A stretch of DNA of 5,453 nucleotides from an uncultured Collinsella sp. (GTDB lineage Bacteria > Actinomycetota > Coriobacteriia > Coriobacteriales > Coriobacteriaceae): positions 1 through 5,453 of the forward strand of contig CAUDDU010000079.1 in assembly GCA_958448375.1 (NCBI GenBank). Direction: 5' to 3'. The number at the start of each line of letters is the position of its first letter. The stretch's first letter is position 1. Positions 1 to 5,056 of the stretch are shown here, piece after piece. Under the pieces are notes generated by a model, which made no database searches, was not told where the DNA came from, and saw nothing but the letters and a program-made list of their open reading frames with translations. A program made the translations under genes and the position numbers.

Positions 1-2
1 AC

Positions 3-254
3 TTTGTGCAGCTCGGATCGGGCGAGTGCCGCCCCATGGAGGAGCGCGCGTTGGCGTTCCTCAACACGCATACCGATACGGTAATGGTGCTCGATGCACT
101 CGAGTACGGCGTGGGCGAGGTGTCCGCCAGCGTGCGTTCGTACCTGGAGCCGATCTTCTTCTACAACATGAGCTGCGAGCTGCGCGCCGCCCGCGGAAAG
201 GTGTTCGACCACAGCCCTGAGATTCGTCGCTACATGGGCATCGAGCAGTACTAA
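3..254 (+). CDS. SIS-domain sugar-phosphate isomerase/deglycase, C-terminal fragment
   Basis: The frame is open to the left edge of the window, so this is the last 83 residues of a longer protein; the GTG at 6 and ATG at 36 are internal codons, not starts. The visible part runs from the end of the second SIS (sugar isomerase) subdomain: a CRPMEERALAFL helix, a TVMVLDALEYG strand, then VRSYLEPIFFY and a closing EIRRYMGIEQY. A tail of the form RRYM-x(3)-Y after a long helix is what I recall from FrlB/GlmS-like phosphosugar-binding proteins, such as fructoselysine-6-phosphate deglycase. The family acts in the cytoplasm on phosphosugars or amino-sugar adducts. The substrate cannot be named because the catalytic and sugar-phosphate loops lie outside the window. 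It converges on the dehydrogenase gene. Family assignment is fairly secure; exact function is not. Confidence 0.7.
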   Translation, partial: FVQLGSGECRPMEERALAFLNTHTDTVMVLDALEYGVGEVSASVRSYLEPIFFYNMSCELRAARGKVFDHSPEIRRYMGIEQY

Positions 255-303
255 GTAACGGGAAAAGTATTCATCTTCGATTCGCAGGGGCACTGCGTGA
301 GTC

Positions 304-346
304 AAAAAAGCGGGCCGCGCCGGTGGGTTTCCGGCGCGGCCCGCTT
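304..346 (-). terminator. Intrinsic terminator of the dehydrogenase gene
   Basis: A perfect 16-bp stem (308-323 with 331-346) that is almost all G and C encloses a 7-base loop (TGGGTTT). Read on the minus strand, the stem is followed directly by a T-run (the A-tract at 304-309 on the plus strand), which is the layout of a Rho-independent terminator. It lies about 42 bases past the dehydrogenase stop. On the plus strand only two T follow the stem, so it is a weaker, though possible, stop for the convergent SIS gene. Confidence 0.9.
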
Positions 347-387
347 AGTATCGCGCATAGATTCGCAAGGTTGCGGTAGCCAGCGGC

Positions 388-1365
388 TTACTTGACGTCG
401 TAGGCCTCGGCATCCCACCAGTCGAGCTGGGCGATGTTGTCGCGGATGTGCTGGCAGCTCTTGTGGAAGCCCTCGAGCTCGTACTCGGACAGGTCGAGCG
501 TGTAGACCTCCTCGACGCCCTCGGCACCGATCACGCACGGCAGGGAGGTGAAGATGCCCTCCTCGCCATACTGGCCGGTCATAAGCGTAGAGGCCGAAAG
601 CACGGCGTGCTCGTTGTGCAGCACGGCAGCGCAGACGCGCGCGGCGGAGTTGGCGACGGCGTACTCGGTGCACTGCTTGCCCTGGTAGGTTACGTAGCCG
701 CCCTTGCGTGCAAGCTCCTCGACCTCCATGTGGTCGAAGGCGTACTTGTCAGGGTTCTCGGCCTGAAGTTCGTTGAGGCTCTTGCCGGCGATGGTTGCGG
801 CCTTAAAGGCGGCAAGCTGGCTAAAGCCGTGCTCGCCGATCATGTAGGCGTCGATGGACTTGGGGCTCACGCCGACCTTCTTGGAGATCTCGGTGCGCAG
901 GCGGGCGGAGTCCAGGCCGCAGCCCGAGCCGATGATCTTCTTGGGATCGTAGCCGGTCAGGTGCCACAGCTCGGTGCACACGACGTCGCAGGGGTTGGAG
1001 ATGCTCACGAAGATGCCGTCAAAGCCGGCGTCGACGATGCGCTTGGCAAAGGTGCGGGCGGCGTCGGTGGTAAAGAACAGCTCGCCGTCGCGGTTGCCGG
1101 CGGCCAGCGCGACCTTGCCGGCGGCGTTGACGATGACGTCGCAGCAAGCAAGCTCCTCGTAGTGGTCGTAGCAGTTGACGATCTTGGTGTTGTACGGGAC
1201 AAACGAAAGGGAGTCGCGCAGGTCCTGGACCTCGGACGTCACCTTGGCCTCGTTGATATCGCACAGGTACAGCTCATCGGCAATGCCCTGCATGAGCAGA
1301 CTGTTGGCAACATGTGCTCCTACGTGGCCCTGGCCGACCACACCGATCTTACGCGTTTGGTACAT
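388..1365 (-). CDS. L-lactate / L-2-hydroxyisocaproate dehydrogenase family protein (NAD-dependent)
   Basis: This 325-residue cytoplasmic enzyme of the LDH/MDH superfamily would reduce a 2-oxo acid to the L-2-hydroxy acid with NADH, regenerating NAD during fermentation. Visible features are the Rossmann motif GQGHVG (11-16), an acidic residue ending beta-2 (Asp36, NAD preference), SNP (123-125), Asp152 and Arg155 in the GLDSARLR helix, and the catalytic histidine in GEHG (His179). The active-site loop reads GKVALAAGNR (83-92). Arg92 fits the canonical Arg109, but the Gln102 typical of lactate dehydrogenases is absent. ADELYLCDINEAKV and EELARKGGYV recall lactobacillal L-2-hydroxyisocaproate dehydrogenase. 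Start choice: ATG at 1365 has AAAGGA seven bases upstream and begins just before the Rossmann strand. A longer reading to 1458 would begin upstream of the likely promoter and adds a basic, unrelated tail. It is monocistronic and divergent from metA. Family is certain; substrate is open. Confidence 0.9.
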   Translation of the reverse strand: MYQTRKIGVVGQGHVGAHVANSLLMQGIADELYLCDINEAKVTSEVQDLRDSLSFVPYNTKIVNCYDHYEELACCDVIVNAAGKVALAAGNRDGELFFTTDAARTFAKRIVDAGFDGIFVSISNPCDVVCTELWHLTGYDPKKIIGSGCGLDSARLRTEISKKVGVSPKSIDAYMIGEHGFSQLAAFKAATIAGKSLNELQAENPDKYAFDHMEVEELARKGGYVTYQGKQCTEYAVANSAARVCAAVLHNEHAVLSASTLMTGQYGEEGIFTSLPCVIGAEGVEEVYTLDLSEYELEGFHKSCQHIRDNIAQLDWWDAEAYDVK

Positions 1366-1372
1366 ATATGTA

Positions 1373-1378
1373 TCCTTT
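1373..1378 (-). promoter_or_regulatory. Ribosome binding site fixing the dehydrogenase start
   Basis: On the minus strand AAAGGA lies seven bases before the ATG at 1365. The alternative in-frame start at 1458 extends the protein by 31 residues that do not fit the LDH fold, so this site supports the shorter protein. Confidence 0.75.
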
Positions 1379-1402
1379 CGGCCGAGTTTTTTGCGTCGAA
1401 CC

Positions 1403-1408
1403 ATTGTA
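1403..1408 (-). promoter_or_regulatory. Candidate -10 box of the dehydrogenase promoter
   Basis: On the minus strand the hexamer TACAAT matches five of six bases of the sigma-70/SigA -10 consensus. It would place transcription start around 1396, giving a leader of about 30 bases before the ATG at 1365. The best -35 at a suitable distance (TAGCAA, 16 bases upstream) is poor, so the call rests mainly on the -10 and its position. No clear Rex-type palindrome is visible beside it. Confidence 0.45.
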
Positions 1409-1541
1409 GCGTCCTGCTGCCACTTTGCTAGGCTAAAGCGCCATAGATTTTTGGGCATGCCTTAATCTCTACTTTTGGAGCGATTTGGGCCGCTGACGGT
1501 ATCGCTGGGCGATGTGCTCGCGCGGACGGGGCCGCTCGTTG

Positions 1542-1547
1542 TACCAT
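1542..1547 (+). promoter_or_regulatory. Weak candidate -10 box upstream of metA
   Basis: TACCAT matches four of six -10 bases and lies 28 bases before the metA ATG, a plausible position. No convincing -35 hexamer is found 16-18 bases upstream, where the sequence is GC-rich. The metA promoter must lie somewhere in the 210-base divergent gap, which is too short and lacks the stems expected for a SAM riboswitch. Confidence 0.25.
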
Positions 1548-1575
1548 AGCTGCAACTGACTCGTAAGGAGCATCC

Positions 1576-2502
1576 ATGCCCATTCGCATCCCCGACGCCC
1601 TCCCTGCCGCCGCGCAGCTCGAGAGCGAGAACATCTTTGTCATGACCGAGTACCGCGCGCTGCACCAAGACATCCGCCCGCTGCGCGTGCTCATCCTCAA
1701 CCTCATGCCCACCAAGATTGCCACCGAGACGCAGATCATGCGCAAGCTCTCCAACACGCCGCTGCAGGTGGAGGTGGACCTGCTGCGCACCAAGACGCAC
1801 GAGGCCACGCACGTGAGCGCCGGCCACTTGGAGACGTTCTACCGCACGTTCGACGACATCCGCGACATCCACTACGACGGCCTGATCATCACGGGCGCCC
1901 CGGTGGAGCAGATGCCGTTCGAGGAGGTCGACTACTGGCCCGAGCTCTGCCAGATCATGGATTGGTCCACCACGCACGTGCACTCTACGCTGCACATTTG
2001 CTGGGGTGCACAGGCCGGTCTGTACCATCATTACGGTATCCAGAAGTACGACCTGCCGGCAAAGGCGAGCGGTGTGTTCGAGCATTATCTGGTGAAGCCG
2101 CAAAGCCCGCTGGTCCGCGGCTTCGACGACCGTTTCTATGCCGTGCATTCGCGCAACACCGATGTGCGCCGCGAGGACGTGGAGGCCGAGCCGCAGCTTG
2201 AGGTCGTGGCCGTGTCCGACGAGGTGGGCTTGTACATCGTCAAGTCGACCGACAGCCGCCGCTTCTTTGTCTTTGGCCATCCCGAGTACGATACCGACAC
2301 GTTGCGCTTGGAGTACGAGCGCGACGTGAAGCGCGGACTCAACCCCCAGGTGCCGGCGCATTACTTCCCGAATGACGACCCCACCGCCGAGCCGCGTAAC
2401 GTCTGGCGCAGCCAGGCTCAGCTGTTCTACACCAACTGGCTCAACTACTACGTCTACCAGACCACGCCCTACGACCTGGCCCGCGCCGGCGAGGAGCACT
2501 AG
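1576..2502 (+). CDS. metA: Homoserine O-acyltransferase MetA, predicted acetyl-CoA type
   Basis: This 308-residue cytoplasmic enzyme of the MetA (glutamine amidotransferase-like) family activates the hydroxyl of L-homoserine by acylation, the committed step of methionine synthesis. The opening [11 protein letters not shown] and the segment [10 protein letters not shown] are typical of the family, and the length is normal. The catalytic cysteine is Cys142 in HICWGAQAG; His235 and Glu237 of FGHPEYD complete the active site, with the same numbering as the E. coli enzyme. Residue 111 in [16 protein letters not shown] is Glu. Glu here is known from Bacillus cereus and Thermotoga enzymes to favour acetyl-CoA, while Gly111 gives succinyl-CoA use in E. 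coli. The predicted product is therefore O-acetylhomoserine, despite the common database name 'succinyltransferase'. AAGGAG lies five bases before the ATG. No other methionine gene adjoins it, and a hairpin terminator follows about 100 bases downstream. Confidence 0.95.
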   Translation: MPIRIPDALPAAAQLESENIFVMTEYRALHQDIRPLRVLILNLMPTKIATETQIMRKLSNTPLQVEVDLLRTKTHEATHVSAGHLETFYRTFDDIRDIHYDGLIITGAPVEQMPFEEVDYWPELCQIMDWSTTHVHSTLHICWGAQAGLYHHYGIQKYDLPAKASGVFEHYLVKPQSPLVRGFDDRFYAVHSRNTDVRREDVEAEPQLEVVAVSDEVGLYIVKSTDSRRFFVFGHPEYDTDTLRLEYERDVKRGLNPQVPAHYFPNDDPTAEPRNVWRSQAQLFYTNWLNYYVYQTTPYDLARAGEEH

Positions 2503-2552
2503 GCTGTGATGGTACTGCTGTAGCCGTGGCTGCGGCTGTGCTCGTGGCATGA

Positions 2553-2669
2553 CGAGCGTGGATTATCGGACACACGAGCGTGGATTTTCGGGCGTTTACA
2601 AATCGAGCGTGGATAATCTCCCACTTTTGGCTTGAAACTAGACTCAAAACGGGAGATTATCCACGCTCA
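2553..2669 (+). repeat. Repeat element copy 1: three direct GAGCGTGGA units plus an inverted unit forming a hairpin
   Basis: The motif CGAGCGTGGAT starts at 2553, 2575 and 2604 (intervals 22 and 29). The third copy is the left arm of an 18-bp perfect inverted repeat, 2605-2622 with 2651-2668 (GAGCGTGGATAATCTCCC). A second copy of the whole unit with the same intervals and the same 64-base hairpin span lies at 3952-4068, in the same orientation. The arms are nearly identical between copies while the loop sequences differ. This suggests that arm sequence or pairing is preserved. I recognise no transposase or coding content in it. It is probably a dispersed REP- or MITE-like intergenic element. 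Confidence 0.85.
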
Positions 2670-2675
2670 TTTTTT
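2605..2675 (+). terminator. Probable metA terminator built from the repeat hairpin
   Basis: The 18-bp perfect stem (2605-2622 / 2651-2668) is followed after one A by six T (2670-2675), the form of an intrinsic terminator for transcription from metA. The loop is long (28 bases) but can be shortened by TTTTG/CAAAA pairing inside it. Confidence 0.65.
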
Positions 2676-2963
2676 ATATGTAGATGCCGATGGCTCGGCT
2701 AAGAGACGGTGCGTGAAGAGGCCAAGTCGCATTCGGCGTAGTCTCGTATCTCGACGGGTTTTTCTTTCTGATAATCCGATGGACACAGGCATCTAAATGT
2801 GGAGACAGGGACCTCTCGGTAAGGCTTCTGCCTGCAGATATAAGCCATCAGCCTAAAACGTCCAAAACCGTCAAGCATTTGGTCAGTGCCTGGACAGCAT
2901 TTGGTTAGACTTCGCATGAAACCGTCTGGTACGTTTGCGCCGTTCCATGAGTTGGGAGGCGAC
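2676..2963 (+). other. Non-coding leader of about 285 bases before the AbiEi-like gene
   Basis: No credible gene is seen here. A minus-strand reading across 2699-2974 has low-complexity composition and no recognisable domain. The stretch is visibly more AT-rich than metA. It contains a 10-base direct repeat AGCATTTGGT (2874-2883 and 2896-2905, interval 22). A TATAAG at 2839-2844 could be a -10 box for the downstream gene, but no good -35 accompanies it. Confidence 0.5.
2955..2959 (+). promoter_or_regulatory. Ribosome binding site deciding the AbiEi-like start
   Basis: GGAGG ends four bases before the ATG at 2964, a slightly short spacing. The in-frame ATGs at 2886 and 2916 have no comparable site, and the one at 2973 would be 13 bases away, so 2964 is preferred. 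Confidence 0.6.
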
Positions 2964-3926
2964 ATGGGAAACATGACGGCGAATCAAAGACTTACAAGTC
3001 ACATTAAAGCATGCGAACAGCAGATGAGTTGCGTGTACGCGCGCACGGCGGCGGAGGCAAAGCAGATTGAGCGGCGGGCGGAGGCGGGAAGTCTAGAGGC
3101 GGTCATGCCGGGGCTGTATGCGCGTCCGGAATACTGGTCCGAGCTCAAGTTTCGGCAGCGTTATCTGCATCGGGTGCGGGCGCTTGCGCAAAAGCACCCC
3201 GACTGGACATTTTGCTCCTATACGGCGGCTGTTATCTATGGCCTTTCGGTTTCGCATGCCAATTTGACGCACATCCATATCGCCGCGATGCCGGCCCAAT
3301 CGACGACGCCGGGCTCTCAGGTCATTCGTCATCGCTATGCTCGTCAAACACGGGCCACCCAGATGGATATCGCCGTAACCGATATCGATCAAACGATTAC
3401 GGATTGCTTGGTCGATGCATCGTTTGTCGAGGGACTGATCATCGCGGATTCGGCACTCCATGAGCAACTTTTGTCGAAGGAGCATCTCGTTGAGACGGTC
3501 GATAAGCTTGGCCTGAATCGTCGCGGTGTTGTGATGGCGCGCAGGGTTGCGCGGTGTGCCGATGGCCTGTCGGAAAGCGGTGGCGAGTCCAAGGCACGTG
3601 CCCTGATGATTGAGCGCGGCTGGCAGATGCCGGAGCTGCAAGTTGAGCTGTTCGACCCGGTTGAGCCGGGACGGCCGTATCGCGTCGACTACTTGTGGCG
3701 CGTGGGCGACCAGCTGATTATCGGTGAGTTCGACGGATTCGTTAAAAGCGAGAAAGCGGCGGAGGAGGGCAAGCTCGCAAAGGCGCAGTTCGATGAGCGT
3801 CAGCGCGAGTCGAGGCTTTCGCTGCTTGATAACTGCAAGATCGTGCGCTTGTGCTGGGATGATCTAAGGGATCCGACAAAGCTCGATCGCAAGCTCAAGG
3901 TCGCCGGCGTGCCACGTGCGTGCTGA
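2964..3926 (+). CDS. AbiEi-like winged-helix protein with C-terminal Vsr/DUF559-type nuclease fold
   Basis: A 320-residue soluble protein. Residues about 9-55 look like the AbiEi-type winged helix, ending in the typical 'rGvYar' turn (VMPGLYARP, 47-55). Residues 83-108 carry FCSYTAAVIYGL and THIHIA, and 138-175 carry the VTDIDQTITDCLVDASF and ADSALHE segments usual in actinobacterial AbiEi-like proteins. The C-terminal 205-310 fits a PD-(D/E)XK/Vsr-like fold: Glu208 in GGESKAR, Asp242 in RVDYLW, then Glu255 and Asp257 in GEFDGFVKS with Lys261 nearby. AbiEi proteins are known as transcription-repressing antitoxins of type IV systems whose toxin, AbiEii, is a nucleotidyltransferase. No AbiEii gene is present here, so the role is unknown: orphan regulator, DNA-binding or DNA-cutting defence factor are all possible. 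Codons end in A or T more often than in metA, hinting at separate ancestry. The gene is flanked by two copies of one repeat element. Confidence 0.75.
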   Translation: MGNMTANQRLTSHIKACEQQMSCVYARTAAEAKQIERRAEAGSLEAVMPGLYARPEYWSELKFRQRYLHRVRALAQKHPDWTFCSYTAAVIYGLSVSHANLTHIHIAAMPAQSTTPGSQVIRHRYARQTRATQMDIAVTDIDQTITDCLVDASFVEGLIIADSALHEQLLSKEHLVETVDKLGLNRRGVVMARRVARCADGLSESGGESKARALMIERGWQMPELQVELFDPVEPGRPYRVDYLWRVGDQLIIGEFDGFVKSEKAAEEGKLAKAQFDERQRESRLSLLDNCKIVRLCWDDLRDPTKLDRKLKVAGVPRAC

Positions 3927-3951
3927 GGCAGTTGCAAGGCGTTTGGCTGCA

Positions 3952-4068
3952 CGAGCGTGGAAAATCAGACGGACGAGCGTGGAAATCTGGACGCTTGTTG
4001 AATGAGCGTGGATAATCTCCCACTTTTGGCTCGTAAGGGGGCCCAAAGTGGGAGATTATCCACGCTCA
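3952..4068 (+). repeat. Repeat element copy 2: three direct GAGCGTGGA units plus an inverted unit forming a hairpin
   Basis: The motif starts at 3952, 3974 and 4003 (intervals 22 and 29, exactly as in copy 1). The third unit opens an inverted repeat of 27 bp with one mismatch, 4004-4030 with 4041-4067, around a 10-base loop. Hairpin span is 64 bases, as in copy 1. It begins 25 bases after the AbiEi-like stop and ends 26 bases before the cyclo-ligase stop. Only a weak T-rich tail follows on either strand, so as a terminator it is less canonical than copy 1, but its place between convergent genes suits a bidirectional transcription barrier. Confidence 0.85.
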
Positions 4069-4093
4069 TCTTGCGGGTGCGAAACAGCGGCGA

Positions 4094-4690
4094 TCAGGCG
4101 CTGACGATGTGGGGCAGCGGCAGGTCGTGGGCGTCGGTGGGAACGTGGCCGACGCGCTGCTCGTCAAAGGCGATGCCGATGATTTGACATGTGGGCGAAA
4201 GCGTGGGTAGGTAGCGGTCGTAGCAACCGCCGCCGTAGCCCAGGCGCGCGCCGGTTTGGTCGAAGGCCACGAGCGGCACGATAATCATGTCGAGAACATC
4301 GGCAGGCACGATAGGGAAGCGATCGCTGTCGATGTCCATGGTCGTGAAGGCCCGCGTGGGGTGGGCGATAAACGGAGCCGCGGACGCATCGTCGACAGCA
4401 ACTGCCCGCATGCACATGCGCTGGCCACAAGCTGTGGCTTCGGCTGCCGAGAGCATGCACGGATAGGCCACGCGCCAGTCGCGTTTGGCGGCCGCCGCGG
4501 CAAACGCGGCAGGATTGACTTCGGAACCCATCGCGGCATAGACGGCAACGGTGTGCGGTGCCGCGGGATCCGAGCGACCCAGTCGCTCAACAAGCCGCGC
4601 ACAGATAACGGCAGACTTCGCCGCCCGCACATCCAAATCAATCGCATCGCGCCGGGCAATCACCGCTCGCCGCAATTTAGCCTTGTCCAT
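4094..4690 (-). CDS. 5-formyltetrahydrofolate cyclo-ligase
   Basis: This 198-residue cytoplasmic enzyme (methenyltetrahydrofolate synthetase, EC 6.3.3.2) uses ATP to convert 5-formyl-THF to 5,10-methenyl-THF, returning a storage folate to the one-carbon pool. Visible family features are an N-terminal basic helix MDKAKLRRAVIARRDA (1-16), the YAAMGSEVN strand-loop (51-59), RVAYPCM (73-79), and the hallmark PLVAFDQTGARLGYGGGCYDRYL region, with GYGGGCYDRYL at 151-161 near the nucleotide site. The closing PTDAHDLPLPHIVSA is also typical. Length is normal for the family. Start choice: ATG at 4690 has AGGAGG five bases upstream. The in-frame ATG at 4717 would add nine residues translated through that site and lacks its own. 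It stands alone, convergent with the AbiEi-like gene. The gene is variously called fthC, ygfA or fau in different bacteria, so no symbol is assigned. Confidence 0.93.
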   Translation of the reverse strand: MDKAKLRRAVIARRDAIDLDVRAAKSAVICARLVERLGRSDPAAPHTVAVYAAMGSEVNPAAFAAAAAKRDWRVAYPCMLSAAEATACGQRMCMRAVAVDDASAAPFIAHPTRAFTTMDIDSDRFPIVPADVLDMIIVPLVAFDQTGARLGYGGGCYDRYLPTLSPTCQIIGIAFDEQRVGHVPTDAHDLPLPHIVSA

Positions 4691-4695
4691 CCCAA

Positions 4696-4701
4696 CCTCC
4701 T
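4696..4701 (-). promoter_or_regulatory. Ribosome binding site fixing the cyclo-ligase start
   Basis: A perfect AGGAGG on the minus strand ends five bases before the ATG at 4690. It overlaps the codons of the longer alternative reading from 4717, which argues against that start. Confidence 0.85.
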
Positions 4702-4709
4702 CTAGCAAA

Positions 4710-4742
4710 CCTGCCAAAAAGGGACAGGTTTATTTTGGCAGG
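4710..4742. repeat. Hairpin in the cyclo-ligase leader
   Basis: CCTGCCAAAA (4710-4719) and TTTTGGCAGG (4733-4742) form a perfect 10-bp stem with a 13-base loop. On the minus strand it would sit in the leader, nine bases ahead of the AGGAGG of the cyclo-ligase gene, where it could affect translation or early termination. On the plus strand it is followed by TTTTATCT, resembling a terminator, though no plus-strand gene precedes it. Function is unassigned. Confidence 0.5.
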
Positions 4743-4767
4743 TTTTATCTGGGCAAACAGCAAAACA

Positions 4768-4798
4768 ACCACGAAGGGGATACATGCACCTTCGTGGT
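4768..4798. repeat. Perfect 10-bp hairpin with a T-rich flank on the minus strand
   Basis: ACCACGAAGG (4768-4777) pairs with CCTTCGTGGT (4789-4798) around an 11-base loop. Read on the minus strand, the stem is followed by TGTTTTGCTG, a possible weak terminator that would separate the peptidase and cyclo-ligase units. The T-run is interrupted, so the terminator call is tentative. Confidence 0.45.
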
Positions 4799-4821
4799 GG
4801 TCTGTGTTGTGATGGGTGTCT

Positions 4822-4979
4822 GCGGCGGTTTGTCTCGATCTGTAACAGTAACTCGGCAAAATTGGACTTAGATGTTACAGATTGAGACAAAGAGCTGGTG
4901 CCGTTCGGGAACGTCTCGATCTGTAACATCTGGAGCCGATATTGCCGTCTAGATGTTACGGATCGAGACAAACCGCCGC
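4822..4979. repeat. Alternating inverted-repeat array (four arms of TCTCGATCTGTAACA type)
   Basis: Four 16-base arms alternate in orientation: GTCTCGATCTGTAACA at 4832-4847 and 4913-4928, and its inverse at 4873-4888 and 4954-4969. Intervals are 41, 40 and 41 bases, and the spacers are 25, 24 and 25 bases with unrelated sequence. Adjacent pairs make two 19-bp hairpins (4829-4847/4873-4891 and 4913-4931/4951-4969), each with one G-T wobble. The outermost arms pair even better: 4822-4847 with 4954-4979 gives 26 bp with one wobble, because GCGGCGGTTT at the left is mirrored by AAACCGCCGC at the right. No gene is seen inside. The form recalls BIME/REP clusters; a binding array for a dimeric protein is also possible. 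Confidence 0.85.
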
Positions 4980-5010
4980 GGTGGGCTGCGCCGCCTCGCC
5001 CAAGCCGCAG

Positions 5011-5051
5011 AAAAAGGTAGATTTCCGGGCATGTTCCAAAAATCTACCTTT
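5011..5051 (-). terminator. Intrinsic terminator of the M16C peptidase gene
   Basis: AAAGGTAGATTT (5013-5024) and AAATCTACCTTT (5040-5051) form a perfect 12-bp stem with a 15-base loop. On the minus strand the stem runs into five T (5011-5015), and it begins five bases past the peptidase stop codon. The stem is less GC-rich than the one at 304-346, so efficiency may be moderate. Confidence 0.75.
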
Positions 5052-5056
5052 GTGCG

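Noticed and set aside
448..1431. Long plus-strand reading frame antisense to the dehydrogenase
   Set aside because: It is low-complexity (Val, Ala, Gly, Leu rich), matches no family, and mirrors the high-GC codon pattern of a well-recognised gene on the other strand.
1366..1458. N-terminal extension of the dehydrogenase to an ATG at 1458
   Set aside because: The 31 extra residues precede the normal Rossmann start, lie partly upstream of the likely promoter, and ignore the good ribosome binding site for 1365.
1459..1575. SAM or T-box riboswitch ahead of metA
   Set aside because: The stretch shows none of the conserved stems or T-box motif, and no terminator hairpin sits before the start codon.
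1462..2550. Long minus-strand frame antisense to metA
   Set aside because: metA has all catalytic residues and a ribosome binding site; the antisense frame is a codon-bias shadow with no domain.
2441..2647. Small minus-strand frame over repeat copy 1, with a similar frame at 3864-4046 (both contain SQKWEIIHA)
   Set aside because: The shared peptide is simply the translation of the duplicated repeat arm; neither frame has a convincing start or a recognisable domain.
2699..2974. Minus-strand 91-residue frame upstream of the AbiEi-like gene
   Set aside because: No ribosome binding site or domain was recognised, and it overlaps the start region of a supported gene on the other strand.
4822..4979. 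CRISPR array
   Set aside because: The repeats alternate in orientation, are only 16-19 bases long and number four; true CRISPR repeats are all direct, and no cas gene is nearby.
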